Source: Chloromonas sp. AAM2 (Eukaryota > Chlorophyta > Chlorophyceae > Chlamydomonadales > Chlamydomonadaceae). From it: DNA of 14,336 nucleotides. The notes below the pieces were generated by a model. The model worked only from the letters and a program-made list of their open reading frames with translations, searched no databases and was not told where the DNA came from. Position 1 is the stretch's first letter, and every line of letters starts with the position of its first letter. The stretch spans positions 695-15,030 of the forward strand of contig QAXH01005050.1 in the NCBI GenBank assembly GCA_004335635.1, given 5' to 3'. The position numbers were made by a program, and so were the translations under genes. Positions 14,236-14,336 of the stretch are shown in pieces.

Positions 14236-14336
14236 CACAGTAGCCGGGCGTGAAGTAGCCGGGCGTCTGGCAGGTGCGATCGGGCTAGTGGCAGCAGGCT
14301 TGGTTGTCCAAGAGCAGGCAGCTGATGCTCATTGGT

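Noticed and set aside
13459..14238. Overlapping long open frames on both strands (Cys/Leu-rich and Gln/Pro-rich)
   Set aside because: They come from the stop-poor 85-bp repeat. Three units make a multiple of three, so many frames stay open.

Overview
The window looks like nuclear DNA of a green alga, probably a chlamydomonadalean or volvocine chlorophyte. The reasons are many short exons with strict GT..AG introns, repeat-rich introns of roughly 185 to 1300 bases, plant-type TTTAGGG repeats inside introns, and CA, GTT and CTAT microsatellites. Base composition is mixed and not strongly GC-rich, so a close Chlamydomonas reinhardtii relative is not implied. This placement is inference from gene style, not from a marker gene.

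Layout. Positions 1-539 are a 44-bp tandem array and CA-rich sequence, probably the end of an upstream intron. Positions 540-9935 hold one plus-strand gene, 5'-incomplete, which I resolve into 15 exons. Their splice phases all agree and sum to 1878 bases (625 codons plus stop). Positions 9936-13426 hold the 3' flank: more copies of a dispersed repeat, a weak unassigned ORF around 11.0-11.2 kb, and a possible LTR-retrotransposon remnant around 12.3-12.8 kb. Positions 13427-14235 are an 85-bp tandem array.

The gene product is not one I can name. It contains two diverged copies of a module of about 190 residues. Each copy has a helical, Cys-containing stretch, a PTGHY signature, an N-W-N-I stretch, and W-G...FDF. 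A third partial copy follows, then a degenerate EF-hand-like pair interrupted by a Gly/Ser/Ala-rich insert, and a basic C-terminus. No enzymatic motif was seen.

The most unusual feature is a set of 'exon echoes'. Introns around exons 2, 5, 7 and 12 contain diverged copies of part of the neighbouring exon. In two echoes the changes fall almost only at third codon positions, as if the copy had been under protein-level selection. Two echoes lie directly after TTTAGGG repeats. Two dispersed repeat families also invade the introns. Family A (at least nine copies) has a core of about 70 bp that ends in TGTAA in plus orientation. Family B (three copies) ends in a microsatellite that differs from copy to copy, and one copy is flanked by a 17-bp target-site duplication, as expected of retroposition.
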